Assembly: GCF_001939735.1 (NCBI RefSeq)
Contig: NZ_MJIL01000095.1
Location: forward strand, 203,635 to 267,634
DNA: 64,000 bases
Origin: Photobacterium proteolyticum
GTDB taxonomy: Bacteria; Pseudomonadota; Gammaproteobacteria; Enterobacterales; Vibrionaceae
Direction of reading: 5' to 3'
Of the stretch, positions 44,162-53,005 are shown in pieces. The notes below the pieces were generated by a model. The model did not search any database. It worked only from the letters and a program-made list of their open reading frames with translations, and was not told the DNA's origin. The translations under genes were made by a program, and so were the position numbers. Within the stretch, counting starts at the first letter, position 1. Each line of letters starts with the position of its first letter.

Positions 44162-45137
44162 ATTATCACTACTAGAATCGGTCAATCTTGCCCTTCACCA
44201 TGAGATGACCGAAGACTCCAATGTCATCGTATTAGGTGAAGATGTCGGTGACAACGGTGGCGTTTTCCGAGCAACCGTCGGGTTAAAAGAGAAATTTGGT
44301 TGTAAACGCGTTATTGATTCTCCGTTGGCCGAGGCCCTGATCGGCGGTGTAACTGTCGGTATGGCCAGTCAGGGATTGCGTCCAGTCGCCGAGTTCCAGT
44401 TCCAGGGCTTTGTTTTCCCGGCAATGGAGCACCTTGCCTGCCATGCGGCCCGTATGCGCAATCGTACCAGGGGACGGCTCACCTGCCCTGCTGTGTTCAG
44501 AGCGCCATTTGGCGGCGGCATTCACGCACCTGAGCATCACTCTGAAAGTGTCGAAGCGCTATTTGCCCATATACCTGGGCTAAAGGTTATCATTCCGTCA
44601 TCACCGCAACGCGCCTATGGCTTATTGCTTGCTTCTATTAGAAGCAATGATCCTGTTATGTTCTTTGAACCTAAACGAATATACCGAACTGTAAAATCCG
44701 AGGTTGCTGACGATGGCAAAGCATTACCTCTGGACACCTGCTTCACCCTAAGAAAAGGACGGGATATAACGCTGGTCACATGGGGAGCCTGCGTGGTTGA
44801 ATCACTTCAGGCAGCCACTGAACTGTCACATCAGGGTATCGAAGTGGAAGTCATAGATGTCGCCTCAATCAAGCCGCTAGATATGGCAACTATTTATTCC
44901 TCATTAGAAAAAACCGGACGCTTACTGGTTGTCCATGAAGCCGCCCAAACCTGTGGCGTCGGTGCCGAAATACTTGCCAGAACCGCCGAACATGCCATGT
45001 GTTTGCTTAAAGCGCCACCCAGACGTATTACGGGTATGGATACTGTGATGCCATATTACCGCAACGAAGAGTACTTCATGGTTCAGGAAGAAGACATCAT
45101 CAGGGCAGCGAAAGAGCTTACGGAGGGATGGAAATGA
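44154..45137 (+). CDS. 2-oxoacid dehydrogenase E1 component, beta subunit
   Basis: A 327-residue transketolase-type E1-beta subunit. It starts at the GTG at 44154, 5 bases after GGGAGG (44143-44148), overlapping the E1-alpha end; an in-frame GTG at 44148 lies inside the ribosome-binding site. Recognised stretches: VIVLGEDVGDNGGVFRAT, RVIDSPLAEALIGGVTVGMA, GGGIHAPEHHSES and LLVVHEAAQTCGVGAEI. It forms an alpha2-beta2 E1 with the preceding subunit and hands the acyl group to E2. Overlaps E2 start region by 4 bases, indicating translational coupling. Confidence 0.9.
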   Translation: MAELSLLESVNLALHHEMTEDSNVIVLGEDVGDNGGVFRATVGLKEKFGCKRVIDSPLAEALIGGVTVGMASQGLRPVAEFQFQGFVFPAMEHLACHAARMRNRTRGRLTCPAVFRAPFGGGIHAPEHHSESVEALFAHIPGLKVIIPSSPQRAYGLLLASIRSNDPVMFFEPKRIYRTVKSEVADDGKALPLDTCFTLRKGRDITLVTWGACVVESLQAATELSHQGIEVEVIDVASIKPLDMATIYSSLEKTGRLLVVHEAAQTCGVGAEILARTAEHAMCLLKAPPRRITGMDTVMPYYRNEEYFMVQEEDIIRAAKELTEGWK

Positions 45138-46276
45138 AGTCATTTACCTTGCCAGATCTGGGGGAAGGCCTCGCTGAGTCAGAAATCATTGAGTGGCATG
45201 TCGAGATAGGCGACACCGTTGAGCTTGATCAGGTTGTTCTGACAGTTGAAACAGCCAAAGCAACCGTGGAGGTCCCAGCCCCATATAGCGGAACAATCAT
45301 TAAACGGTTTGGTAATCCGGGAGACGTCGTCAGTATAGGTAGCCTGTTACTGGAAATAGAGGAATCGTCCACTACAGCTCCTAAACAAAAGAATGTCTCA
45401 ACAAACGATGCTGCAACCGTTGTAGGTACAGTATCCAACCATGATCATGATGTGAATGTCGATGAATTTTGGGTCGGTCAACACCAGCCAATCAAGCCTA
45501 CTGATAGCTTAACCGCCATGCCGTCAGCACGTTTACTGGCTAAAAAGCTGGGGGTTGATTTGAATGACATCACCGGCAGCGGACCTAGCGGCGTTATTCT
45601 CGACACCGATGTCTACAATGCCTGTGACAAGCAGCTCCCCGGTACAGAGGTGCTAAAGGGAGCCCGCAGAACCATGGTACGTACCATGGCAGAATCACAC
45701 CACAACGTTGCTTCCGTAACTATCACTGAAGAGGCGATGCTTGAAAATTGGAGCCCAGGTGAAGACATCACCAGCCGCCTGGTCTTGGCTATCATAGAAG
45801 CCTGCCATCAGGAACCCGCTCTCAATGCTTGGTTTGACGCCGAAACCATGACCCGTTGTGTTCACAGTACCGTGAACATCGGAATCGCTGTTGATAGTCC
45901 CCATGGCCTGTATGTCCCCGTTCTCCGCAATGCCGATGAATACAGCGCGCGTGGGATCCGGCAATGGGTCGATAGAACCGTGACGGGCATTAAGGAAAGA
46001 AAGATTGGCCGTGAGCAGCTTCAGCATGCCACTATCACATTGACAAATTTCGGGGCGATCGCCGGTATTTTTGCCACTCCTGTTGTTTCCCCTCCTCAGG
46101 TAGCGATCGTCGGGGCCGGCCGTATTATCGAAAGACTCATCCTGCGTGATAACAAACCCGTCTCAATAAAATTAATGCCGCTTTCAATGACCTTCGATCA
46201 TCGGGCCTGTACCGGTGGCGAAGCAGCACGATTTATGAAGATCCTTGTCAACCATTTACAGCAAGGGAGCAGTTAA
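45134..46276 (+). CDS. 2-oxoacid dehydrogenase E2 (dihydrolipoyl acyltransferase)
   Basis: The 380-residue E2 carries one lipoyl domain (residues 1-78) with lipoyl lysine K42 in VETAKATVEVPAPY, a peripheral-subunit-binding domain (about 128-165: MPSARLLAKKLGVDLNDITGSGPSG) and an acyltransferase domain (about 175-380). The catalytic motif, usually DHRxxDG, reads D355-H356-R-A-C-T360-G: the His and Arg are kept but the last Asp is Thr. GGAGGG sits 6 bases before the ATG at 45134; an ATG at 45128 touches that site. Single lipoyl domain agrees with branched-chain-type E2 rather than the multi-lipoyl pyruvate enzyme. Confidence 0.88.
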   Translation: MKSFTLPDLGEGLAESEIIEWHVEIGDTVELDQVVLTVETAKATVEVPAPYSGTIIKRFGNPGDVVSIGSLLLEIEESSTTAPKQKNVSTNDAATVVGTVSNHDHDVNVDEFWVGQHQPIKPTDSLTAMPSARLLAKKLGVDLNDITGSGPSGVILDTDVYNACDKQLPGTEVLKGARRTMVRTMAESHHNVASVTITEEAMLENWSPGEDITSRLVLAIIEACHQEPALNAWFDAETMTRCVHSTVNIGIAVDSPHGLYVPVLRNADEYSARGIRQWVDRTVTGIKERKIGREQLQHATITLTNFGAIAGIFATPVVSPPQVAIVGAGRIIERLILRDNKPVSIKLMPLSMTFDHRACTGGEAARFMKILVNHLQQGSS

Positions 46277-46318
46277 CCTAATCGCAGTTAACCAATCGGT
46301 GACAGTTTATCCAATAAC

Positions 46319-46348
46319 AAAAGTGCCAGCTCGAAAGCTGGCACTTTT
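46319..46348. terminator. Bidirectional terminator, E2 / helicase
   Basis: AAAAGTGCCAGCT (46319-46331), loop CGAA, AGCTGGCACTTTT (46336-46348): perfect 13-bp stem with A- and T-tracts at its ends, between the convergent E2 and DEAD-box genes. Confidence 0.92.
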
Positions 46349-46379
46349 TAACTAACCGTTGTAACACTACAGAAGGCGA

Positions 46380-47717
46380 TTAATCTTCCTTCGCTGGATT
46401 AACCGGCTTTTTCTTTTTAGGAACGAATACGTTATCACCCACCGCCATGTTGTCGTAGAAGCGTTTATCCATTTTCTTCTTCGGTTTGGCAGAATCTGTT
46501 TTCTTCGCTACAGGTTTCTTGCTGGTAGGCTTCTTCTTAACAAACTTTTTCTTCGGTGCCGGTTTCAAACCTTTAAATTTACCTTCTAGGCCTTCGATGG
46601 TACTGAAGCTGATCTCTTGCTTGAGGAAAGCTTCGACATTCTTAAAGCTCTTCCAGTCTTTCGGGCCGACCAGTGAAATTGCATCACCTTTGTTACCCGC
46701 GCGACCAGTACGACCAATACGGTGAACATATTCCTCGGCATGCTTTGGCATATCAAAGTTAATCACATGAGATACTTTGTCGATATCGAGGCCACGAGAG
46801 GCAACATCTGTTGTCACAAGGATCTTATGGCAGTCACGCTCAAACTGACTCATGATGCTGTTTCGCTGAGTCTGATTAAGGTTACCGCTCAATGCGACAG
46901 CTTTCATCTTGCGTTCATTCAGCTCTTTGGTCAGGCGATCAGTGTCCGCACGTGTTGCGGTAAAGATAATCACCTGGTTGTAGTCTTCTGTTTCCAGCAC
47001 TTTATCAAGCAACGCCTGCTTGTGATCTAAATGATCGCACAAGATAAAACGCTGAGTAATATCTGTATGCTCTTCAGCTGAGTGACCAATAGAAATACGC
47101 TTCGGAGCATTCAGCATATCCGAGGCAATATCAATAACATCAGCGTGATCCAGCGTAGCCGAGAACATCAAAGTTTGACGGCGGCGATGGCTGGCAGCTT
47201 CATGAATTCGGCGTAGCTGCGCTTCAAAACCCAGGTCCAGCATACGATCTGCTTCATCAAGGATCAGCATTTCGAGCCCATCAAGATGAGTACTGCGGTG
47301 CTCAAGGTGATCAGCCAATCGACCGGGAGTCGCGATCACGAACATTGGGTCATTGCGAAGTGCTTTTACCTGATCGTTGAAGTTCTCACCGCCAACAATC
47401 AGCGTACCATCATAGGGTGTACCCGCATTCAACGTACGTAATTGAGCAAATACCTGCTTGGCAAGCTCACGAGTCGGAGTCAGTACCAAGACGCGCGGAT
47501 CGCGTCTTGTGAACGGCTTGCTGCGGTACATACGCTGCATAGCCGGAAGCAAGAAAGCCAGTGTTTTACCGGAGCCCGTCTTCGACGAAGCCAACACATC
47601 CTTACCCAGGATGCCAACAGGAATAGCCGTTTGTTGAATTTCAGTTGGTTTATTGAACGCCAGGTGATTCAGTTTCTTAAGTAGGCGCTGGTCTAATCCA
47701 AGGTCTTTAAAATGCAA
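46380..47717 (-). CDS. DEAD-box RNA helicase (SrmB/RhlE-like)
   Basis: A 445-residue ATP-dependent RNA helicase. All core motifs are visible: Q-motif PTEIQQTAIP, motif I SSKTGSGKT, Ia PTRELA, II DEAD in LILDEADRML, III SAT, V RGLD, and VI HRIGRTGRAG. The last 70 residues are a lysine-rich tail (KKKFVKKKPTSKKP), as in ribosome-assembly helicases. The translation start is a TTG at 47715-47717, with GGAG 7 bases upstream; the frame has no ATG near the N-terminus. It probably acts in ribosome assembly or RNA decay; the exact paralogue is not certain. Confidence 0.92.
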   Translation of the reverse strand: MHFKDLGLDQRLLKKLNHLAFNKPTEIQQTAIPVGILGKDVLASSKTGSGKTLAFLLPAMQRMYRSKPFTRRDPRVLVLTPTRELAKQVFAQLRTLNAGTPYDGTLIVGGENFNDQVKALRNDPMFVIATPGRLADHLEHRSTHLDGLEMLILDEADRMLDLGFEAQLRRIHEAASHRRRQTLMFSATLDHADVIDIASDMLNAPKRISIGHSAEEHTDITQRFILCDHLDHKQALLDKVLETEDYNQVIIFTATRADTDRLTKELNERKMKAVALSGNLNQTQRNSIMSQFERDCHKILVTTDVASRGLDIDKVSHVINFDMPKHAEEYVHRIGRTGRAGNKGDAISLVGPKDWKSFKNVEAFLKQEISFSTIEGLEGKFKGLKPAPKKKFVKKKPTSKKPVAKKTDSAKPKKKMDKRFYDNMAVGDNVFVPKKKKPVNPAKED

Positions 47718-47892
47718 AATGGTGCTCCGGTAAAATGCTCAATGCTAAGCAGATAATTATTACAGCTCTACCTTACGTGAGCCAACTCACACTAAGGTAG
47801 AAAATGTTAGCCGAGGATTATATCACAATTATTGATACTGACATCTACTTAAAACGCTGTATTTTTTGTTATGCAAGAACGGGATACTGATA

Positions 47893-48204
47893 CTAAGACT
47901 TCCTTGGATATTGCTGCTCGTAACGGGTGCCTACAAATGATAAAGCGACATACTCATCAATATCCGGGCGCTGGAGGAACTCTTCAAACTGAAGGCGGGC
48001 AACTGGACAATCGATAAGCGCTGCATAACCTGATGATGAATTGTAAAAACACAACGGAGAGTTATTTCGCATGTGGATAAACCCCACACTCTCTTCGCCG
48101 TAAGCATGATAATCTGGAAATTGTTCAAGGTATTTCGTGAAGCCTGCAATCAACCGCTGCTGGTGTAATGCTGCTACACCTTCATCTAACGCCACCGTAT
48201 GCAT
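47893..48204 (-). CDS. Hypothetical protein, 103 residues
   Basis: A small cytosolic protein beginning MHTVALDEGVAALHQQRLIA and ending YEQQYPRKS, with FPDYHAYGEESVGFIH and FYNSSSGYAALIDC in the middle. AAGGAG lies 5 bases before the ATG at 48202-48204, giving good support for translation. No signal peptide, membrane helix or known family is recognised. It precedes the helicase on the same strand (gap 175 bases) and is divergent from the DUF2238-like gene. Confidence 0.6.
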   Translation of the reverse strand: MHTVALDEGVAALHQQRLIAGFTKYLEQFPDYHAYGEESVGFIHMRNNSPLCFYNSSSGYAALIDCPVARLQFEEFLQRPDIDEYVALSFVGTRYEQQYPRKS

Positions 48205-48408
48205 ATCTTCTCCTTGTAAAACACGTCCGTAAACCATTAAATATTATCGCCTTCAACTCCACCAGCATAGTACTTGGTTAACGTATTATGAAATTTGACG
48301 GGACTAATCTATCAATATCTCATTAATTACACACTGTTGTTTCCGAAAACAATAAAACAGTGTATTATATTTGATTGTTACCTCTATCCGGATAAGGGAT
48401 TACCCTCA

Positions 48409-49023
48409 ATGACAGTAAACAAAGACAAGACATTGCCATTAATCCTTGCCATTATCATAAGCTCGACAATCGTTTGGTCTGGAATTAACCCAGCTTTTCC
48501 TGAAGTATGGATCGCGGAGATTGTCCCGATCATCTTAATTTTCTTACCATTACTGATTACCTATAAACACTTCAGGTTCTCAAACGCAGCATACCTGTTT
48601 ATGTCATGCTGGCTGATATTGCACACCGTTGGCGCGCATTATACGTTCGCCAATGTACCCTTTGAATGGTTTAGCGAACTGATCGGTTCCGAGCGAAACC
48701 ACTTCGATCGCTTTGCCCATTTTTCTATTGGATTCTACGCCTACCCGATAGCTGAATATCTCTCACGTAAAGGCCACTGTTCTCCGTTTCTTGCCGGATT
48801 ATTCGGCCTATGCGCAATAATGGCTATTGCTGCCGGTTACGAGATCATCGAATGGTGGTACGCTGTATTGGCTGGTGGAGAAGCTGGCATTGAGTTTTTG
48901 GGTTCACAAGGCGATATATGGGATGCTCAGCAAGATATGCTGGCTGATACCCTTGGGGCGATTACAAGCCTGATATTTTTCTTCTTCAACAAGCCCTACC
49001 GAACCTACACAAACGCCTATTGA
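48409..49023 (+). CDS. DUF2238/YjdF-type inner-membrane protein
   Basis: A 204-residue membrane protein with about six hydrophobic helices. The motifs HTVGAHYTFANVPFEWF, RNHFDRFAHFSIGFYAYP and YEIIEWWYAVLAGGEAG, and the acidic GDIWDAQQDMLADTLGA, are typical of the DUF2238 (YjdF) family; the conserved His, Asp and Glu in membrane helices suggest metal binding, but the function is unknown. A longer frame opens at 48295, but the ATG at 48409 after AAGGG gives the expected N-terminus. A strong hairpin follows its stop codon. Confidence 0.85.
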   Translation: MTVNKDKTLPLILAIIISSTIVWSGINPAFPEVWIAEIVPIILIFLPLLITYKHFRFSNAAYLFMSCWLILHTVGAHYTFANVPFEWFSELIGSERNHFDRFAHFSIGFYAYPIAEYLSRKGHCSPFLAGLFGLCAIMAIAAGYEIIEWWYAVLAGGEAGIEFLGSQGDIWDAQQDMLADTLGAITSLIFFFFNKPYRTYTNAY

Positions 49024-49028
49024 TACAA

Positions 49029-49054
49029 AGGCCGCTGAATATTTTCAGCGGCCT
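49029..49054. terminator. Hairpin between DUF2238 gene and galE
   Basis: AGGCCGCTGAA (49029-49039), loop TATT, TTCAGCGGCCT (49044-49054): perfect 11-bp stem between convergent genes. T-tracts are short. Confidence 0.78.
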
Positions 49055-49087
49055 AATCTAGATCATTACAAGATTGCTCTATATCGA

Positions 49088-50104
49088 TTATACGTCTGGG
49101 TAACCATTTGGATTGTTGGATTGCCAGCGCCAGAGATCCGCTGTCATATCTTCAATCGTCCGGGTCGCCTCCCAGTGAAGCTCAGCTTTCGCTTTACTGG
49201 GATCCGCCCAACATTCAGCGATATCACCCGCCCTGCGAGGTGCTACTTGATAGGCAACGTCTACCCCTGCCGCCTTCGAAAAAGCATCAACCATCTGCAA
49301 AACACTAAGCCCATTGCCTGTACCTAAGTTATAAATATGCAGACCAGCCTTATTTCCTCTATAGTTCAGCGCAGCCAAATGCCCGTCAGCCAGGTCAAGA
49401 ACATGAATATAATCACGAACGCCGGTACCATCAACGGTCGGATAATCATTACCAAACACTGATAAATACTCACGACGACCCACCGCAACCTGAGCGATAA
49501 ACGGCATCAGGTTATTTGGAATGCCTTGTGGATCTTCACCCATCTCACCAGATTGATGGGAACCAACGGGATTAAAATAGCGCAACAAAGTGATGCTCAT
49601 TTCCGGATGGGCTTTTTGAATGTCAGTCAGGCATTCTTCTACCATCAGCTTACTACGCCCATACGGATTTGTTGCGCTTGTCGGAAAATCTTCAGTAATT
49701 GGCACTGTTGCCGGATCACCATAAACCGTAGCCGAGGAGCTGAAAATTAAACTCTTCACCCCTGCCGCTCTCATTGCTTCAACCAAAACCAGTGTACCGT
49801 GAACATTGTTGTCGTAGTATTCCATTGGTTTTTCGACAGATTCGCCAACCGCTTTCAGGCCGGCAAAATGAATCACTGACTCGACATTTTCTTTTGCCAG
49901 GACACTGTCCAAGAAGGCACGGTCACGAATGTCACCTTCATAAAAAGCAGGCTGAACTCCAGTCAGTTTTTCTATCCTGGCTAATACCGTTTTCTTACTG
50001 TTATAGAGATTATCAACAATAATCGGTGTCATACCTGCTTCAATCATCTGTACACAGGTATGGCTACCTATATAGCCCATTCCGCCAGTTACTAAAACAC
50101 GCAT
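49088..50104 (-). CDS. galE: UDP-glucose 4-epimerase
   Basis: GalE interconverts UDP-glucose and UDP-galactose, and in some forms UDP-GlcNAc and UDP-GalNAc. The 338-residue SDR has the NAD-binding GGMGYIGSHT, the serine in FSSSATVYGDP, the catalytic Tyr/Lys pair in NPYGRSKLMVEE, and FNPVGSHQSGEMGEDPQGIPNN. Length equals E. coli GalE (338). GGGAGG lies 4 bases before the ATG. It stands alone, not in a gal operon; UDP-sugar supply for surface polysaccharides, including Pel precursors, is possible but unproven. Confidence 0.96.
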   Translation of the reverse strand: MRVLVTGGMGYIGSHTCVQMIEAGMTPIIVDNLYNSKKTVLARIEKLTGVQPAFYEGDIRDRAFLDSVLAKENVESVIHFAGLKAVGESVEKPMEYYDNNVHGTLVLVEAMRAAGVKSLIFSSSATVYGDPATVPITEDFPTSATNPYGRSKLMVEECLTDIQKAHPEMSITLLRYFNPVGSHQSGEMGEDPQGIPNNLMPFIAQVAVGRREYLSVFGNDYPTVDGTGVRDYIHVLDLADGHLAALNYRGNKAGLHIYNLGTGNGLSVLQMVDAFSKAAGVDVAYQVAPRRAGDIAECWADPSKAKAELHWEATRTIEDMTADLWRWQSNNPNGYPDV

Positions 50105-50352
50105 GGTGCCTCCCTGTGAAAAATCACATTAGTAAATTCTTAACTGTTCTATTTAGCTATAGTACATTTCTCAGGCATAACAACCATGTGTATACTAATA
50201 ATTACATTTATATAGCTCTGATATTGAAGACAAATCACCTAGTCCATTCCTAATTTCTAGCAATTTAAACTCAATGACAGAAGAGATAATTTAAAGAAGA
50301 CTCCTAAAATAAAACGATGTAAAATTAATTTTTCTCAGCATGGCATTCATTA

Positions 50353-51288
50353 ATGACAAAATTCACAAGCTCCACAGTTCTTCGCCAGCTTGTAGCCCTT
50401 TGCTTCCTGCTGTTTACCTTAACAGGCTGTGAAATAGTTGGCTGGAAAGCAGAGCAGGATAAACTTGCCCTTCAGGAAGCGGGCTACACGGAACACTTTC
50501 TCACTCTTGCCGACGGCGGCAAAATGAAATATTGGGTCGGAGGCACTGGAAAGCCTTTGCTGCTTCTCCATGGCTTTGGCGGCACGGCCATATCAACATG
50601 GAAAAAGGAGATGCTAGAGCTAAACAAAGACTACATGGTGATTGCGCCTGATCTTGCTTGGTTCGGCGACTCGCACAGTAACGGTACACCTAACCTCACT
50701 ACCCAAACCGATGCCGTATGGCAGATCATTGATTCGTTGAACATTGAAAAAATCAATGTTGCTGGTATCTCCTATGGTGGCTTTGTTACTTACAACATGA
50801 TGCTGTCACCACAGAGAATTGATAAATCAGTCATCATCGCCAGCCCCGGTCCTCTTTTCAATGATGATGATTTAAGTCAGCTCTGTATGCGTGCCAATGT
50901 CGAGAAACCGGAGGACTTGTTTGTACCGCAAAATAGCAATGAAGTTCGCCGTTTATTTGACTATGTGTTTGTTGATAAAAAACGTATGCCAGACTTTGTT
51001 GCCGACCAGATTTACCTCAGCTATTTCGCACCATGGCGAAGTGAGAAAAAACAGCTAATTCAGAGCCTTGTTAGTGACAGAGAACGGATCAGCAAATACC
51101 CAGCAAATAAACTGCCACAGAGCATGTTAATTTGGGGCGACAGTGACCAGATTTTCCCCCTTGATAGCGGAATTAAACTCAGCGAGTACATGAATTCATC
51201 GCTGGTTGTGATCCCCAATACCGGTCACGGTGTTACTAACGAGCAACCAAAACTGGTGACTAAATTGTTGAAATCATTCTTATCCTAA
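50353..51288 (+). CDS. Alpha/beta-hydrolase lipoprotein
   Basis: A 311-residue lipoprotein hydrolase. The N-terminus MTKFTSSTVLRQLVALCFLL continues to the lipobox LTGC. The hydrolase fold starts with PLLLLHGFGG (oxyanion loop), the nucleophile elbow is GISYGG, the acid is in WGDSDQIFPL, and the base is in PNTGHGVT, so a Ser-Asp-His triad is complete. It resembles esterase/lipase-type proteins of the MhpC group but substrate is unknown. Followed by the Nudix gene 32 bases downstream, possibly co-transcribed. Confidence 0.85.
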   Translation: MTKFTSSTVLRQLVALCFLLFTLTGCEIVGWKAEQDKLALQEAGYTEHFLTLADGGKMKYWVGGTGKPLLLLHGFGGTAISTWKKEMLELNKDYMVIAPDLAWFGDSHSNGTPNLTTQTDAVWQIIDSLNIEKINVAGISYGGFVTYNMMLSPQRIDKSVIIASPGPLFNDDDLSQLCMRANVEKPEDLFVPQNSNEVRRLFDYVFVDKKRMPDFVADQIYLSYFAPWRSEKKQLIQSLVSDRERISKYPANKLPQSMLIWGDSDQIFPLDSGIKLSEYMNSSLVVIPNTGHGVTNEQPKLVTKLLKSFLS

Positions 51289-51320
51289 ATCAAGTCGCAG
51301 TGGGAGAGTAAACTATCAAG

Positions 51321-51845
51321 ATGAGTATTATGAAAACTAGAACGTTATGCCAGTGGAAATGTTTCTCTGTTGAACAGGCGACACACAGCTTACCAGATGG
51401 CCGACAGATTGACTTTACAACGGTTAAGCACCCCGGAGCTGTAGTGATTTTACCGGTAACAAATAACGGCGAGCTTGTTATGGTTCGCCAGTACCGGCCA
51501 GCAATTCAAAAATGGATTCTGGAGTTTCCGGCTGGGACTCTCGAAAGTCAGGAAGATATCCTTTCCTGTGCCAAACGAGAACTGGCCGAAGAAGTTCAGC
51601 TTAAAGCAGAGCTGTGGCAAGACCTTGGTGAATTGCTGCCTGTCCCCGGCTTCTGTGATGAAGTCCAATACCTCTTCTTTGCCAAAGGGCTAACAGAGTG
51701 CACTGGCGAACTAGATGATGATGAAATCATTGAAGTTATCACCCTCTCTGTTAATGATTTTGAGATGAAAGTAGCCAGTGGCGAAATACAAGACGCCAAA
51801 ACACTCTCAACCTTTTTCAAGGCACGTATGCTGAAATTACTCTAA
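51321..51845 (+). CDS. Nudix hydrolase (ADP-ribose pyrophosphatase-like)
   Basis: A 174-residue Nudix enzyme. VRQYRPAIQKWILEFPAGTLES precedes the Nudix box G-x5-E-x7-REL-x-EE, seen as GTLESQEDILSCAKRELAEE. The box ends VQL where the consensus has xGU, a small deviation that keeps all metal-binding glutamates. The sequence EFPAG before the box and the PGFCDE after it are typical of ADP-ribose pyrophosphatases. The start is either 51321 or the ATG at 51330; GGGAGAG lies 12 bases before the first. Confidence 0.9.
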   Translation: MSIMKTRTLCQWKCFSVEQATHSLPDGRQIDFTTVKHPGAVVILPVTNNGELVMVRQYRPAIQKWILEFPAGTLESQEDILSCAKRELAEEVQLKAELWQDLGELLPVPGFCDEVQYLFFAKGLTECTGELDDDEIIEVITLSVNDFEMKVASGEIQDAKTLSTFFKARMLKLL

Positions 51846-51988
51846 GTGCTGGAGTGACTCTTCGTAACGGCAGGATCCCGGAGCATGGAATACTTTGTTA
51901 CCAATAAGGTCTATTTCAGACAGAACAAACACTCGAATTAGGGTGCCAGTTATGGCATCTTGCCCGTCAACTAACGAGGACGATTCTG

Positions 51989-52096
51989 ATGGACAAACTT
52001 TTTTCGATGCTAAATAAGGCCACGGCACTGCTGGCTATGCTCATGTTTATTGCTGGCGGCGGTATGGCGCTGTTTGTCATGTTTTACGGCAATTAA
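51989..52096 (+). CDS. 35-residue hydrophobic small protein
   Basis: A very short gene: MDKLFSMLNKATALLAMLMF then IAGGGMALFVMFYGN. A single membrane helix covers residues 11-32, preceded by a basic amphipathic start, and an AGGG turn lies in its middle. GAGGA (51976-51980) stands 8 bases before the ATG, a good ribosome-binding site, and a 12-bp hairpin follows 51 bases after the stop. A short hairpin TGCCA-GTTA-TGGCA lies upstream at 51944-51957. No family is recognised. It lies between the Nudix gene and the convergent SDR gene. Confidence 0.6.
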   Translation: MDKLFSMLNKATALLAMLMFIAGGGMALFVMFYGN

Positions 52097-52147
52097 TACA
52101 GTCAACGCCACACAGCCACCAGGCAAACAGGCAAGCTCTTTAACAAA

Positions 52148-52181
52148 CGGTAACGCCTGGACATTGTGTCAGGCGTTACCG
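52148..52181. terminator. 12-bp hairpin between small protein and mms operon
   Basis: CGGTAACGCCTG (52148-52159), 10-base loop, CAGGCGTTACCG (52170-52181): perfect stem between the 35-residue protein gene and the 3' end of the mms operon. No T-tract follows. Confidence 0.65.
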
Positions 52182-52216
52182 CGATACATCGCGCCTAAGG
52201 TCTACTTAGGAATTGA

Positions 52217-52975
52217 CTACATTCGCATACCGCCATCAACTTCAAGTACCCGACCAGTGAAATAATCGTTTTCCAGAATGTATTTCACGGCATGTGCAAT
52301 TTCACAGGCCTCTCCCATCCTGCCAACCGGGACCATTTTCTTCAGTCGCTCGATGGCCTCCGGCTTTAACTGATCTGCCATCGCTGTCTGCACAATCCCG
52401 GGAGCAACTGCTGCTGCACGAATACCATACCTTCCAAGCTCTTTCGCCCAGCACACTGCCATGGTTGCGACGGCGGCTTTTGAGGCCGAATAATTAGTCT
52501 GACCGATATTACCGGCTCGGGAGACACTTGAGATGTTAATGATTACTCCTTGGCTATCGGAAGCAATCATCTGTAATGCAGCCTCTCGACCACACAAGAA
52601 AGTCCCTGTCACATTCACATCCATCACAGTCTTGAATTGCTCCAGTGACATCTTGCTGATCTCACCTTCTTTTTGCTTAACCAGTAAACCATCGCGTAAT
52701 ACCCCGGCGTTGTTTACTAGCCCGTTTAACTGACCAAAATCATCAATCACACTCGAGAAGACGTCTTCAACACTCTTCTCGCAGGTTACATCGGCTATAT
52801 ATATCAACGCTTTGGTACTGAGCATCTGGCACTGCGACTGAGTTTGCTTCAAGCCATCTTCATTAACATCAATAAGAGCCAGCTCAGCACCAGCCTGTGC
52901 CAAAGTAACTGCCATCATTTGGCCTAGTCCCTGCCCGGCCCCTGTAATTGCAATGACACTCTGCTTCAAATCCAT
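52217..52975 (-). CDS. Short-chain dehydrogenase (FabG-like)
   Basis: A 252-residue classical SDR. It has the NAD(P)-binding GAGQGLGQ, NNAGVLRDG, INISSVSRAGNIGQTNYSASKAAV with the Ser, Tyr and Lys of the active site, and ends GRVLEVDGGMRM. It is the last gene of the valine-catabolism operon, 30 bases after mmsB. In such operons it may act as a 3-hydroxyacyl-CoA dehydrogenase; FabG-type ketoreductase activity is an alternative. NADP or NAD preference is not clear from the sequence. Confidence 0.88.
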   Translation of the reverse strand: MDLKQSVIAITGAGQGLGQMMAVTLAQAGAELALIDVNEDGLKQTQSQCQMLSTKALIYIADVTCEKSVEDVFSSVIDDFGQLNGLVNNAGVLRDGLLVKQKEGEISKMSLEQFKTVMDVNVTGTFLCGREAALQMIASDSQGVIINISSVSRAGNIGQTNYSASKAAVATMAVCWAKELGRYGIRAAAVAPGIVQTAMADQLKPEAIERLKKMVPVGRMGEACEIAHAVKYILENDYFTGRVLEVDGGMRM

Positions 52976-53005
52976 ATGTCTGCCTCCCCTGAATAGAATT
53001 TAGGC

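Noticed and set aside
51846..51988. Possible riboswitch before the 35-residue gene
   Set aside because: Only one short 5-bp hairpin is visible; no known riboswitch consensus.
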